Source: Xanthoparmelia taractica (Eukaryota > Ascomycota > Lecanoromycetes > Lecanorales > Parmeliaceae). Taken from it: a DNA stretch of 64,000 nucleotides. The position numbers and the translations under genes are program-made. The notes beneath the pieces were generated by a model. The model was given only the letters and a program-made list of their open reading frames with translations. It made no database searches and had not been told where the DNA came from. Shown in pieces: positions 20,940-31,889 of the stretch. The stretch spans positions 1 to 64,000 of the forward strand of contig JANQBS010000179.1 of assembly GCA_033085395.1 (NCBI GenBank), given 5' to 3'. The stretch's first letter is position 1, and the number at the start of each line of letters is the position of its first letter.

Positions 20940-22480
20940 TATCTATCTCGTTGTCTCGTCAGTCAATATGGGAGAGCTCTTGCTAATTCGAGACACCCTA
21001 GTCGAAAAAAGAAAACTCTTGTGGCTGGACTCATCAGAATATCGAAATTAATTGGCAAACGAGAAGAATCTACCCTCGAGAAGCACGGGGTCTGTTACTT
21101 CGCGACGCTAATCGTGCGCAACAATATAGGCGCCATCGCGGGATTTTCATGCATATCAAGTCCAATGCATATTTTGCACCTATCTTCGTCCCATGCGCAC
21201 CATTTCCTTCTAAACGGAGGGCTTTGTTCTTTTGGATATGAACTTACAGTATGGTTTGGCCGCCAAAACTAGCGACGCCTGTTGTCCACTTCCGACGTTC
21301 TTTGAGCACCAGCCTTCATTCAGACTAATTATATAACACAAATCCAGTATGCGGCTCTATTCAGGTCAGCTATTCGGTCGGCTGGGGCAGCGGGAGCAAA
21401 CCACTCACTTTGGTTATGGACACTTGACGCGGGATTTCCAAACCCGGGCACCAAGGTGCAAGGCCGTACACTCTACACACCACACCAACGTAAACACAGA
21501 CACCACAACCCAATCAATCTGCACACCGACTAATCCTCCAACCACAACCGCATCTCCAACTCTCCCTCTCAAACGCAAACGCAAAAGCACCCTCCCGTCC
21601 CCTCCTCATCCGGTTGCCTATTATACACACATCCACGCTCTCCCTCTCCTTCTTCACCTTCACAGCGCACATTGATCAAACAGACCAAGCCCAAATATGC
21701 CCCGGGGCGCATGATCCTTATCTCTTTGCCCGCCGTACGCGCAGCAATAATCTATCCGCAAGACGTCCGTTCGTGAAGCGGGGGATAGCGCAGCATTGAT
21801 TTGCAAGTGTAGGCGGAAGGGTGTCGATGATGACTTCGACTAAAGGCCGGAGGGCTCGGAGTCTGTCTCGATAGAAGACATCATCATCGTCACTGCTACT
21901 AGTGGTGGTGGTGGTGGTGATGGTGTCTGCGTCAGCGTCGGTATCCGTCCAGATGATGGGTCGAATCAAGGATGCGAAATCGCGAGCGCCTCGGTTTGAT
22001 CTCCCCTCTTGTATTATCATGCACCGATTTTGGTTCATTGGCTGGGTTTTTTTTTTTTTTTCTTTGTTTCTTCTCCTTGGTGTGCTTTGCTATACTATCA
22101 CTTGAGAGGTAATATGGGAAGTGAAAGTGAGTCATGCAGGGCAGAGCAGAAAAGAGCAAACGAGATCTCCAAGCGCGATACGCGGGAAACGAAAAGGGGA
22201 GCTGCGGAATGGGATGGGATGGGATTGGACTGAAAAGATTAACCCCGGACGGACAAACAAACAAACAATACGAGATCAATCTCATATTAGCATTACCGAT
22301 ATGCTATCCTATTATCAAACCTCTATCGCCTTTTTTTGTTGATTGACCCATCAACCGAACAGATACCGCATATCATACTCCAGCCGCGTCTCCCATCTAT
22401 GCCAAAGAACATACATGGAGGAACCCTACCTACCCTATCCATCGCTGCACAGCCCCAGCAGCGGCAAGCCAATGCTCTGA
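20940..22480. other. Intergenic with low-complexity tracts and a doubtful ORF
   Basis: It contains a CA-rich stretch (21470-21560), a GGT microsatellite (about 21901-21925) and a T-run (22047-22061). A 106-codon minus frame (22038-21718) includes a Thr/Asp run encoded by the microsatellite and then RLRALRPLVEVIIDTLPP; it could be a small gene but I see no supporting feature. Confidence 0.4.
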
Positions 22481-22483
22481 CGC

Positions 22484-23270
22484 CTACTCCAAGATAGCAA
22501 CGGGCATCAAGTCCACCTGCGCACAGCTGCTCGGGAACGAGGCGGGCTGATAGAAACCGGCTCTCCAGAACAGCTGCGGGATGCCGTGCCACCAGTCGCA
22601 AGCTACGAATGAAGTTAGCCAAACACGAAGAAGAAGAAGAAGGAGGAGGAGGAGAAGAGAAACAGGAAGAGGAGATATCTTGGATAGATAGGATTTTTGG
22701 GTGGGGTAAAGGGAAGAAGGACTCACCAAGCCAACCGCCAAACTCGCCCGTATACTCGCCCCATTGCAAGCCCGACTCATTGAAGAAGAAGCCTGAATCG
22801 CCGTAGCCGGCGTTGATGGCCACAAAATCCCATTCTGCATACGCAACACAACAACATCAGCGCCTTTGCTCTTTCTTTCCTCTCGCAAACACCATCTCAT
22901 CTCATCTCAGGGGGTAGTTGGGAAGGGAGATAATACCGGCATAGTAATCATAATCAACCATGTTCATGCCCCAGGGGAACGCGGTGCCGAGGTCGAATTG
23001 CTGGTTGGTGCCGTTCAAATAGCCTGCTGCGGCGACATCGATGGATTGGAGGGTGGCGTCGTTCAGGCCGGCGCCGGTGTGATAGCCACTGACGAAGAGG
23101 CCGTTTTTGTCTGGGTTGCCGTAGCCTTTGACTTGTGTTTGGAGGTAGTAGCGGCTTGGGGGGGTAATGGTTCCGTTTGTAGTTGCGTTGGTTGGATAGG
23201 GTGGTGTGGCGAGGGCGAGAGCAGGTGGGAGGGCGAGGAGGGAGGCGAGGGCAGGGAGAGTGAATTTCAT
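22484..23270 (-). CDS. Secreted WWHG-family protein, paralogue A
   Basis: Three exons, 23270-22937, 22834-22727 and 22602-22484; the product is 186 aa. The start is the ATG of MKFTLPALASLLALPPALA, a signal peptide. The mature protein reads SRYYLQTQVKG, NKDG-like KNGLFVSGYHTG, TLQSID, GYGDSGFFFNESGLQW, EFGGWL and then ACDWWHGIPQLFW, ending in PSSCAQVDLMPVAILE. The same blocks in the same order are found at 33600-34503. I believe the family has a DUF number (DUF7907) but could not verify this. Both introns (102 and 124 nt) have good GT-AG ends. Probably an extracellular fungal protein of unknown role. Confidence 0.8.
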
Positions 23271-23621
23271 GTTGATGGTGTTGAGGGTTGTGAATTTAGT
23301 GAAGATGGGGGATAGTGGAGTGCAATGGAAAGAGGTTGTGTGAGTATTGAGTCGATGCTTCTGTCTTGGCGATGCGTTGACAAGAAGAAGAAAGAGCAAC
23401 GACAGGAAGGGACGTTTTATACTGATCAAGCCTTGGCACGTCACCTTCCACCACGGCATATGCATAACTTGTATATGATGACGGACAATGCAACACGCGT
23501 ACTGCTGTACGTTCTCTTCCCGGCAGCAAACATAAGCAGCATATGACTTGCAGCTTCACCGCCAAACAGCAGGGTCAGAGCTTGCGTTGCTTCAGACAAT
23601 ACGAGGTTGATGGAGCATATT

Positions 23622-24275
23622 TCATTGTAGAACAAGTGATCTGGTGATCGGATACAAGGTGCCGTCCGATCCGTATACGAAGTCCCGCATCCAATTACCT
23701 TCTAGAAGGAGATACTCGTTCTTGCCCGATTTCGGTAATTTACGGAGTGGCGCAAGGTCAGCTGACCCAATCACGATGTACGTTGGAAAGCCGAGTTGAT
23801 GACATCTGGAGGTGATTGCATCAATTCTTGCAGCATGTTTCCAAGGCAAGCCAAAGCCGGAGCCACCGCCACACGCCCGTTGGGCCGGTCCACAAGGTGC
23901 ACCGTGACGATACTGCAACTCATTATAGCTTCTGTAGCTTCCGTAAGCGGGAGCCGCGCTTCTTTTATCGATGACGCCAGTGGTTAACGCCGTGGATAAG
24001 GGCGACAACAAGAGCGAGAGTGGGTGCAAGCGCCCATATCGTGTCCTGACTGGGTGTACCAAGATTTTTGCCACCAGCGCTACAAACATTACCCTTGCTT
24101 GCAGCAGACGTGGAGGAAGAAGAGCTGATGATGGCTGTGATGATGAAGATTGGAGGAGCGGTGCGTTGGTGCTACGCGCTGTCACCGTATCGCTGGCAGC
24201 GTTTTCTGTTGGTGGGGATGTTGCGGAAGAAGGATCTGCTGTGGTCACGAAGTAGCTTGAAGACGTGAATGGCAC
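23622..24275 (-). CDS. Doubtful Ser/Thr-rich ORF
   Basis: A 217-codon frame starting with a Ser/Thr-rich stretch (SSYFVTTADPSSATSPPTEN). An adjacent frame of the same strand would give a Ser-rich run followed by a membrane-span-like ALAPTLALVVALIHGV, so the true product, if any, may be a surface protein with an intron or a broken frame here. The C-terminal half has GSGFGLPWKHAARIDAITSRCH. No family recognised. Confidence 0.3.
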   Translation of the reverse strand: MPFTSSSYFVTTADPSSATSPPTENAASDTVTARSTNAPLLQSSSSQPSSALLPPRLLQARVMFVALVAKILVHPVRTRYGRLHPLSLLLSPLSTALTTGVIDKRSAAPAYGSYRSYNELQYRHGAPCGPAQRACGGGSGFGLPWKHAARIDAITSRCHQLGFPTYIVIGSADLAPLRKLPKSGKNEYLLLEGNWMRDFVYGSDGTLYPITRSLVLQ

Positions 24276-24279
24276 AATC

Positions 24280-25668
24280 TCGTAGATCGATAAGGCGGAG
24301 CACCAAGAGGTAGACGTAGAAGTGGACGATGTAGACCAGCTGCGCTAGATGCGCTCTGATGGCTCGTGGATGGAAAACATGGACAGTCCACGCTGTACGA
24401 CGCAATACGAGTTTTCGTGCAAGGATATTGTATTTAGAGCAGCAAAGGTCGGTATAGACCGTGACTGTTAAGAATCTGTCAGCATCATGCTTTGGCACCC
24501 GATGCATGAGGGTTAATAATCACCTGAACGGTATGAGTCCAGGTGACTCCTGTCCACACTACTTGTCACTCAATCAACTATTATTAACTGCTGTTGAGCC
24601 CGTATCGATCGGTTTGGCTTGCGAAGAAACTGCCATGATAGGCAAAATCGTTCGTTGCCCCTGCGAAGAGCTTGGTAGAAGCGCAGAATGAGAGCGCCAA
24701 CTGTAGACATTGTACAATGTGCCTTCCCACTGGTTAACCTTCATTCTGAGGATAAAAAAAGAGGAAAAGCATCTTGGAGAAGCTCGGTCAGTAATTGAAC
24801 GTGGCGCATTACCTTGGGAACATATGCCGCCAAGACTCAAGGCTTGCATACAACGGCTAACCCACCACTGCCGGTCAGCCAACTACCTTGCAGGATGCAT
24901 GAAGGATACGCCTGACCATTTAACCTCTTCAACCCGTGGTGTGCCCTGCAACAGATAAAAAATCAAAACAGAAATAAGAAAGGGAGAAGGCTGACTTGGA
25001 GCAGACTGCGAGGAGTGTGAAGGCGATGACGCCAGGGCTCGAACAGGACAGGATCTAGAGTCATACAACCCATAGAAAGAGAAACAACGTCCAGTGCGGT
25101 TACAGAACATATTCTTAGAATCCTTCAGGTCATGCTATTGCAATCCAGGAAGGTCAATCAAATACGCTTACCACCTTCCTAATTCACATGCCGGGAGCTG
25201 AGCATTTCATGCGCTGAAAAGCCTTGCTCAACCAAAGCCGATAGAACCTCCGACACGAACTTCAGAGGATCCAATATTATTGCAGGCGAAGATGCAGTTG
25301 CAAACGTCTTGCGGTTCGGGGGACACGCAGTGCTTTCCATACGGCGAGGCCGAGCGGTTAGGGCTACGACCGGCTACGCCGTTGCTAGCCCCAGTGCAAC
25401 AGTAGCCCTAGAAATACAGTGCAACAAAGGTCTAATCACATACGGAAAACGAGATGATGGCAGAAGCTCGCAAATAGATTTCCATAAAGACACAAGTTGC
25501 AAGAGGTGATTAATGACAGCGGCTACGTTTTTCTCAAAGTCTATAGCTAAATATGCCTGGTTCTAGCGTTTGAGTGAGAGCCTTTTGATTCCAAAATGTA
25601 TCGCAATGGATACCCAAAAGGAGATCTCGCTTCTGTATTCCCTGCGCATACCATAAATATGTTGTACG
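24280..25668. other. Intergenic, no gene seen
   Basis: Only short frames. At about 25340-25375 a sequence resembles a tRNA D-arm but has no matching T-arm. Confidence 0.4.
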
Positions 25669-26536
25669 CTACGAGAAAGGGACCAGGCTCGACCCTTTTA
25701 AAACCACAGTCCATTCATCCTCCTCATTCACATGCACGTCGACGGCTATCCACTCTCCCTCAACCAGAGGTGCCGAATTCCGTTGCTCCTTATTGGTACG
25801 TGGTTCTACTACTACGACGATGCGCTGCTGAGCTCCACCATCAACAGCAGAGACAGCCTCCTTTGTCTCCTGGGGTCGAGTAGGTGATGGTGCTATTATG
25901 TTGTGTGTACGCATAAGACGCATCCGCTCGGCGATGGTAGTCGGTGCTGTAGTCCCTTGTGTCGCTAAAGTCCGTTTGCTCGACAGTGTGATACCACGAG
26001 AAGCGACGCTGACGGATGGAGAGTCTTTCTTAATAGCAGCAGCCATTTCTTGCTTCAGCTTTCCCAGGCATTCTTTCCACTCCGCTGACATATACCTTTT
26101 ATTATGAGTAGCCGTATAGATCGTGGCATATCGGCGTGACTTTGGATCCGCGTCCTAGCGAACATCAACACTCTCGATCTTCAAAGTGTAGAGAGCGAAA
26201 CTGACCCCGCGAAATCCGATCAATACGCGACCATCGATATCTCGACAATCAAGCGATGAGATCAGTAACCCTTGCTCCTTGTAAACGCTATCCTATATAG
26301 ATTTAGCGAAGAACAACCTTGAAGATAGATCATAGGCAAAATCATACCAGAGCATAGGATAATTCATCCATGTCGCCACCTGACACCATCTACCGATCTC
26401 CCAGGGAGGGATCCATGGTACACCACAGATGGTCGTAGCGCGAGAATATGCCAGGGTCTTTGTCGATATCGGCGTTGAGGATCTTGGTGATAAGATCGAT
26501 GAGCGAGTTCGGGCTTTGCATGAGGGCGCTGGGCAT
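25669..26536 (-). pseudogene. Decayed gene with two in-frame TAGs and a frameshift
   Basis: On the minus strand an ATG at 26536 opens MPSALMQSPNSLIDLITKIL ... FSRYDHLWCTMDPSLG. Close to 26400 the sense moves by one frame to EIGRWCQVATWMNYPMLWYDFAY. That frame then runs to 25669 through a TAG at 26293-26295 and another at 26155-26157. Between and after the stops it reads well: DIDGRVLIGFRGVSFALYTL, RRYATIYTATHNKRY, then MSAEWKECLGKLKQEM and a 140-residue C-terminal part. The three blocks have the look of one conserved protein, so the stops are lesions rather than intron edges; no GT-AG pair removes them. The first TAG lies in ATA-TAG, consistent with a CpA-to-TpA change. Family unknown. Translation of only the last 140 codons from 26091 is possible. 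Confidence 0.6.
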
Positions 26537-26539
26537 AAT

Positions 26540-28120
26540 GATTGGGATTGCGCGATGTCTTGTGCCTGAATGATTAGGTTTGCATTTCAGTTGTAGAAGG
26601 GAGGCTTCCCGCAGAGACTGAATCTAGATCGTTAAGTACTAGCGGCTGGCAGGTGAAGGTGTTAACTGAGAAATGAGAAACGTGCAATTTTCCGCATTTT
26701 CATTTATCGCACAGCCAGTCAGCTTTTCAACACAGAATAAACAAAGGTCGTGATAGCTTCACTGAAGAGTAACTCTCGCAGCTGTGTTATTCACGGAAAG
26801 ACGTTTCAATAAAGAGTATAGAGCAAGCAGGGTTTCCCAGTAGCTCATCGGAGCCTCCAAGCCCTTATAAATGTGAAATGACCTCTAGTCATGGCACAAG
26901 GCTCAAACGATAAGTACTCCTTTTGTAGTTTGCTGCTCAAACATCTTTGAGAGGCAAAGGTATCCTCAGATGACAGCCTGATATAAGCGCTCTTTCGAGC
27001 AAACTGTCATGGTTTTCGGTGCAAAGCTAGCCGTTACACCTGCTCAGGAGCGGCACCTGAGAAACAAGGTAGCATGGCTGATCACTGATAAGTCCAAGGA
27101 CTACATTTTCTTCAAAATCTATTCTTGAATACCACTACTGCGATCGCATTGGTTGTGAAAGGTTTCGCAAGACGATCGATGCTTAACGAGGGTCTAGAGC
27201 GCTGCTGAGGCAGAGTTCTGCAAGGCAGAGGCATGTAAGCCGGACCTGAGGCATAAAGTATGCATGGATGATGCAGAACCGACCATCTGATTCGAGTTTA
27301 TGAAAATAGTTCTCAGCTATGAGCTGCCTTGCGATAAAGGCACCATAGCGTTGTTTTGTTCCAACTTGCCTTCCATTTCGGTCAACGGTTGCCGGTAAAC
27401 GTTATCAGACTTGACGAGGGTCCTAATCTGATGTCATCGCGGACTCTCACGCCAATGGAAACCCCTAAACAGGCAGCTATCAAGTCAAGTAGCAACGTCT
27501 TTTGCCCAAGGCTCACTTTATGAAAGAAGATCGCTTAAATTTGCCAACAGGGGGCTGTGAGAATTATGCATCTGCATCTTATAGGGTTGCGAAATGCAAT
27601 GGGAAGCGACTCCTCGCTTCTAAGAATACTCTATCGAGGCGATTGGCTGGGTATGCATGACCCGGAGAATACCGAAGGCCATATTAAGAAGTTTCGGCCG
27701 AGGGCCGCGCCGCCAGCCAGCCGCCCACCATCACAAGGCTGAAATAGCCATGCATAAGCATCTCATACCTCTAGCGGAATCCTTTCGTCTGTCTCATCCA
27801 CTCATGAACAGGCGCGGGGGACCATGGGGCCCAAGTATTGCCCATTTCAGCGATGCGCGTTCCAGAGGATGATATGCGCCACTGCCAAGCTTGGATAAAG
27901 CTGCGAAGGCTGTGGAAATTAATACAAGGTGAATGCTACGGCTGAAAATTCGCTGTAGTAACACGATTGCTGGAGAAACGAGGGAGATACGCACACGCAT
28001 CAATGCCCGTTCAATTAGAATAACAGTGGCTGTTGGGTGCTCAAGGTATGTATCTGAGTTTAGGATTCTTGGTGCCCAAATCCTTACGACGATGTGTCTC
28101 GGTTTATAGCATACGATGGT
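26540..28120. other. Gene-free stretch
   Basis: About 1.6 kb of normal composition with no ORF of note on either strand. A 61-codon plus frame at 27557 has no supporting feature. Confidence 0.5.
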
Positions 28121-28122
28121 AA

Positions 28123-29466
28123 TCAGTGACTATACAGCCGGACAACTGGGGTCTCCCGCGGTGACCGTATCTCTTCGTACCTCTCTCTCGGTCCAGCCAG
28201 AACACTATAATTGTGCTGAGCGTAGACGTCGTCCATGGGAAGTATAGCCTCTTCGAAGGTGACCGTCGAAGTGTGCCGCTTGTGACGAGTGTTCTCGCTT
28301 GCGATGATAGAACCTGGACGGACTAGTCGGGCGTTGAGTGGGATGCTAGGACCGTTGCTCACAATTCTTGTGGCCCTGTCTAAGCGGTCCTCGTTTAGTC
28401 CGGAACGTCTAGATCGTTCAGATCTTGTATATAAGATTCTGAAGGAGGCGACGCAGGCGACGACAATTGCTAGAGATTTGCTCGATCAGCTCTGTATTGA
28501 GGCGGAAAAGGATGAGATAGAGTGTGAAAGCGTACCAACTGTCATCTCCAGCCCGCTCCACAGCAGAAGCCAGGTAAGGTCGAGAAGAGGCCCGTCTGTT
28601 GTCAGGACGATTCGGATGATTGAGACGCTTATGATGAATATTATCAAGCAAAAGATGCCGGTAAGTGCTAGCTTCTTCCGTAATTCTACTGACGCGTTCC
28701 AGAGGAGGTTTGTCGATATCAGGATTACTGGTACGTCGTCAGGTTTCGCTACTTGCATGCGAATGCGCCGTATACGTGATACTTACTAAGGGCATCTGTT
28801 GTAGTGTCGAACACGGTACCTAGCTCGAGATAGGTAGACGTATAACGAGCGGCGTGGGTGCGTCGACATTCCGCTGTGGTCTATCTATTAACCCACGTTT
28901 TTCTCGGTTTGAGGAACGTTTACCTAGGCCTCCTGGTTCCACCAAACACTTGTAATCGATCGTGCCCAAGCATATAATATACGAAGCAACGGTATACCCA
29001 AGGACACAATACCAGAATATTCTCTGTCTTCGTATGTCGATGCCGAGTTTGCGGAAGAAGAGTAGAAACGATAGTTTGATGCTCCATAAAGCCGTGTAAT
29101 AGAGCAGGTAAGACGTAAAAATGCTATGGAGCGGAGGTAGGGATCTCTGCACGTTATCGACTGCAATGACGGCGTATAGCTCGTTGGCAGTCTTCTGCCA
29201 AAGAGCAGCATTGGCGAGATTCATAAACCATGCTGCAAGTACGAAAGGATCTTCAACATGGAGCCGCCGGAAAATCTTGAGGCGAACGTAGAAGCGGAAC
29301 AGCAAGAAGCAGAACGAGACTGCTACACCTGCCCACAACGTCCCCTACGTCGGAGTCAACGGCCAATCTTGCAGGGATATGGGTTGCCTACGAGAAGCTT
29401 TCTTTCGCTGACCCTTGCAGGTGCGACATAGTCTTGATACTCTGGCGTGAATCCTAAAGATGACAT
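28123..29466 (-). CDS. Rhodopsin-fold (Pth11/SAT-type) membrane protein 1
   Basis: Five exons, 29466-29392, 29344-28943, 28880-28787, 28727-28536 and 28469-28123, give 369 aa. The N-terminus reads MSSLGFTPEYQDYVAPARV. Seven hydrophobic spans follow, with landmarks of the fungal rhodopsin-type domain: FRFYVRLKIFRRLHVEDPFVL after span 1-2, YLLYYTALWSIKLSFLLFFRKL, a conserved Cys region, YTSTYLELGTVFDTTTDAL, NLLWNASVELRKKLALTGIFC and WSGLEMTVAIVVACVASFR. The soluble C-tail (about 95 residues) has basic and Pro-rich patches. The exon 2/3 junction (28881-28942) is the least certain; the others have good GTAAGT-like donors. The large family includes the appressorial receptor Pth11; the ligand is unknown. 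Plus-strand frames across it are shadows. Confidence 0.85.
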
Positions 29467-29469
29467 CGA

Positions 29470-31136
29470 GAGGCAACGATGAATTAAGGCGTATAAGATG
29501 TAAAGATGAGGGAATAGGAATGAAGAAGGAAGTTGCAGTCCAATGATGGAGGGTGATTGAGACTGTCGAGCTTAATGGTTTTTGGAACTATGGTCTGACA
29601 GGGGTCGATCCCATCCTCCCGGACGGACAAGGTCATTCACTCCGACGGATGATGTAAGACTGCATCGCGATTGGACCAATCGCAGTAGTGCCGAAGCACA
29701 GATGCAGGCACTTCACTATTGCTCACGTGCGTCTGATAGTCGGAGCCCTATGCAGCTGAGAATGCAAAAGTCCGGGCCCCTTTTCTGCTAGAGATGTTTG
29801 GGTTCTTGACTTCTGAGCAGGTGTTTGCTCCTCGCTATGGACTAAGGCTTCCATAGTAAACGCGCATCCTTCGGTTTATGCGGATATATCATACCGGCTT
29901 GAGCATAGAAATCCCACTGCCGCGCCCTCTGGTACCAATCATCGGTCGAAGACCTTGTACACTAGTGGACTTCAAGGTGTATATAGACGCGTCAGAACCC
30001 TAGTTGTACAGCAGCTGCAGCAGGCTCGACTCGAATCTGGTGGAGGACTCTGCATGAGCTGAGTCGTTGGATCGAATGGATTAGAAATAGATGTTACATT
30101 GCGCATGTGGGAAAGCTGTGAATGAGAGGTGATGAACAGCCTCTGTTTGAAGCTGAGCGAAGATCATGGCTGAGACAGCGAAGCCAGGCTCGTCCAGACC
30201 TTATCTGTTACCCTACTTCTAGCCTCCTCCCACAAGGTCATGCAGCCTTATTCCTACGTACCCTTGTCACCTTCCCACTTTCCTCAGCCTTGTGACAGGA
30301 CTCCAAATTTGCCCCTTGCATTTCTCAGCGGCTCTCCCTCATTACTTGTACAGCCTTATTTTCAAATCTGTCCGTGCCTTGTGCACCAATATTATCACCG
30401 CTGACAGACTTGACAGCTGCATCCACCAGGGGGTGTCAGAAGTCTGCATACTGAGTCTCGCTTAATTTCGCCGAGCTAAGAATATCTAAAAAAGCTCTTT
30501 CTTCGCATTTGATTTTCGTAACGTAACCTGCGTCAAATCTCTTAAAACTTATATCTATAAGTAGCTTGATGTCTTTCCTTTCATAGTGCTGAGTTTGGAG
30601 ATAGTATATTAGATTTAGATAATGTCAAGTCGGCTGAGAGAAGACCACTTAATGACGGCTAAGCCTCGGTATGTAGACTTCTGACACCCCCTGGTGATCG
30701 GCGTCACCGTAAATGGCTTTTTCAAGGCTCAATTGTTTTATCTCGCTTTTTCGTAGCTGTCTGCAATGCAATAAGGCTAGGGGTAAGCCGACAATGTGTT
30801 ATGGTGGAAATTCAATTCAGAGCTTCTCCTTGCAAATGCTAAGCCGTAATTCCATGACTAAGCAGCGTTGTGCGGAGCTGGCTAAACCAACAAGAGTTAG
30901 CTGGTCTTGGCTGCTGAGTGAGGTAGATTCTCTGGCCTGGTGGGCCATCCTTTGAATATATCAGCAATACTTCTACCCACACGATCCTGAATCTCATCCA
31001 TCTTCTCCTGTAGGGCTAGGTGAGCCACAATCGGGAGTTGTGGGGCGGGGATTGCTGGGTCATGGGCTTAGAGAGGCTTGGTACTGTGAGGCAAGTACAA
31101 GTAATATACTACTACCGTCTTACATATCACGGTATT
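29470..31136. other. Intergenic, contains one MITE
   Basis: Nothing coding was recognised. The only structured part is the inverted-repeat element at 30424-30696. Confidence 0.5.
30424..30696. mobile_element. MITE, CACCAG...CTGGTG ends, ATC target duplication
   Basis: Inverted repeats 30424-30455 and 30665-30696 match at 30 of 32 positions and start CACCAGGGGGTGTCAGAAGTC. Direct ATC copies flank both ends (30421-30423, 30697-30699). A 3-bp duplication with CAC-starting ends suggests a relative of the CACTA superfamily, though PIF/Harbinger also makes 3-bp duplications. The 209-bp interior is non-coding. The two mismatches are transitions. Confidence 0.8.
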
Positions 31137-31886
31137 CTAAGGCGCAGTGATCAGCTCGGGCATTGGAGCATTTTGAACAATGGCCATCGTGATCCTGATT
31201 GCAAACATCACAGTGAACGCCAAAATTGTGTACGTCCCAATGACTATCACAGCCGTCATTCCCAGCATCATCTGCGCGAATCCCCTCATAAAAGGCCCAA
31301 ACCCATCTGGAAATTCTCTGGCAAGCTCTCCAGCAATATATGCAGAAGCATCCGCCATGGGCTCAAACATTAGTCGGAGGCAACCGTACGTGATCATGTA
31401 GTTCTGCACCGTGGGACCGAACTCAAACTCGCCGCCAGCGAGAACGGTGATATTTTTGTAATATTCGGTCGTGCGGTAGTAGGCGAGGCTCGAGGAGACA
31501 ATTACGTCGGCGTGGTCCCAGAGTAATTTGAAGCCCATGACCATGAGGTCGCCAGCGAGACTGCGTTTCGCAAGTGATGAGTCACCGGAGTGAAGGCGGA
31601 GGCGGTCCATGATGTGGTTGTGGCGCTGGATGAGAGCGGCCGATGGATGTCCGGATGGGTTTAGGATGTCCCTTTTGTGCCGGAGGTGCCAATTGTCCGT
31701 ATCAGGAGCGGCCTTCCTCGTGACGGCATGGAAGCGGGGAGTGTCCAATGATCGATCCGGGGCACTTTCAGCATCAATCGAGGGTTTGCGCGGGTCATAG
31801 TATGAAGGTGAGCCGAAGGAGGTATCTGCGATGACCAAGAATGTTGCTACAAGCAGGGGCAGAAATGACAGAATTGAGCAGCGCAT
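31137..31886 (-). CDS. Signal-peptide protein with Kex2-type sites and C-terminal membrane span
   Basis: A single exon of 249 aa. The N-terminus (MRCSILSFLPLLVATFLVIADTSFG) is a signal peptide. Dibasic KR sites occur at LRHKR-DILNPSG and SLAKR-SLAGD, both typical Kex2 cleavage points, so the N-terminal third may be a propeptide. The middle contains VIVSSSLAYYRTTEYYKNITVLAGGEF with an N-glycosylation sequon. The C-terminus has a strong hydrophobic stretch (MLGMTAVIVIGTYTILAFTVMFAI), suggesting membrane anchoring. I do not recognise the family. Confidence 0.7.
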   Translation of the reverse strand: MRCSILSFLPLLVATFLVIADTSFGSPSYYDPRKPSIDAESAPDRSLDTPRFHAVTRKAAPDTDNWHLRHKRDILNPSGHPSAALIQRHNHIMDRLRLHSGDSSLAKRSLAGDLMVMGFKLLWDHADVIVSSSLAYYRTTEYYKNITVLAGGEFEFGPTVQNYMITYGCLRLMFEPMADASAYIAGELAREFPDGFGPFMRGFAQMMLGMTAVIVIGTYTILAFTVMFAIRITMAIVQNAPMPELITAP

Positions 31887-31889
31887 GCT

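Noticed and set aside
25340..25410. tRNA-like D-arm sequence (GGCGAGGCCGAGCGGTTAGGGC)
   Set aside because: It resembles the 5' half of a Leu/Ser tRNA but no anticodon stem, T-arm or acceptor partner follows, so it is at best a fragment.
28289..28789. 166-codon plus-strand ORF
   Set aside because: It is antisense to exons 4 and 5 of the rhodopsin-type gene, whose motifs and splice sites are convincing.
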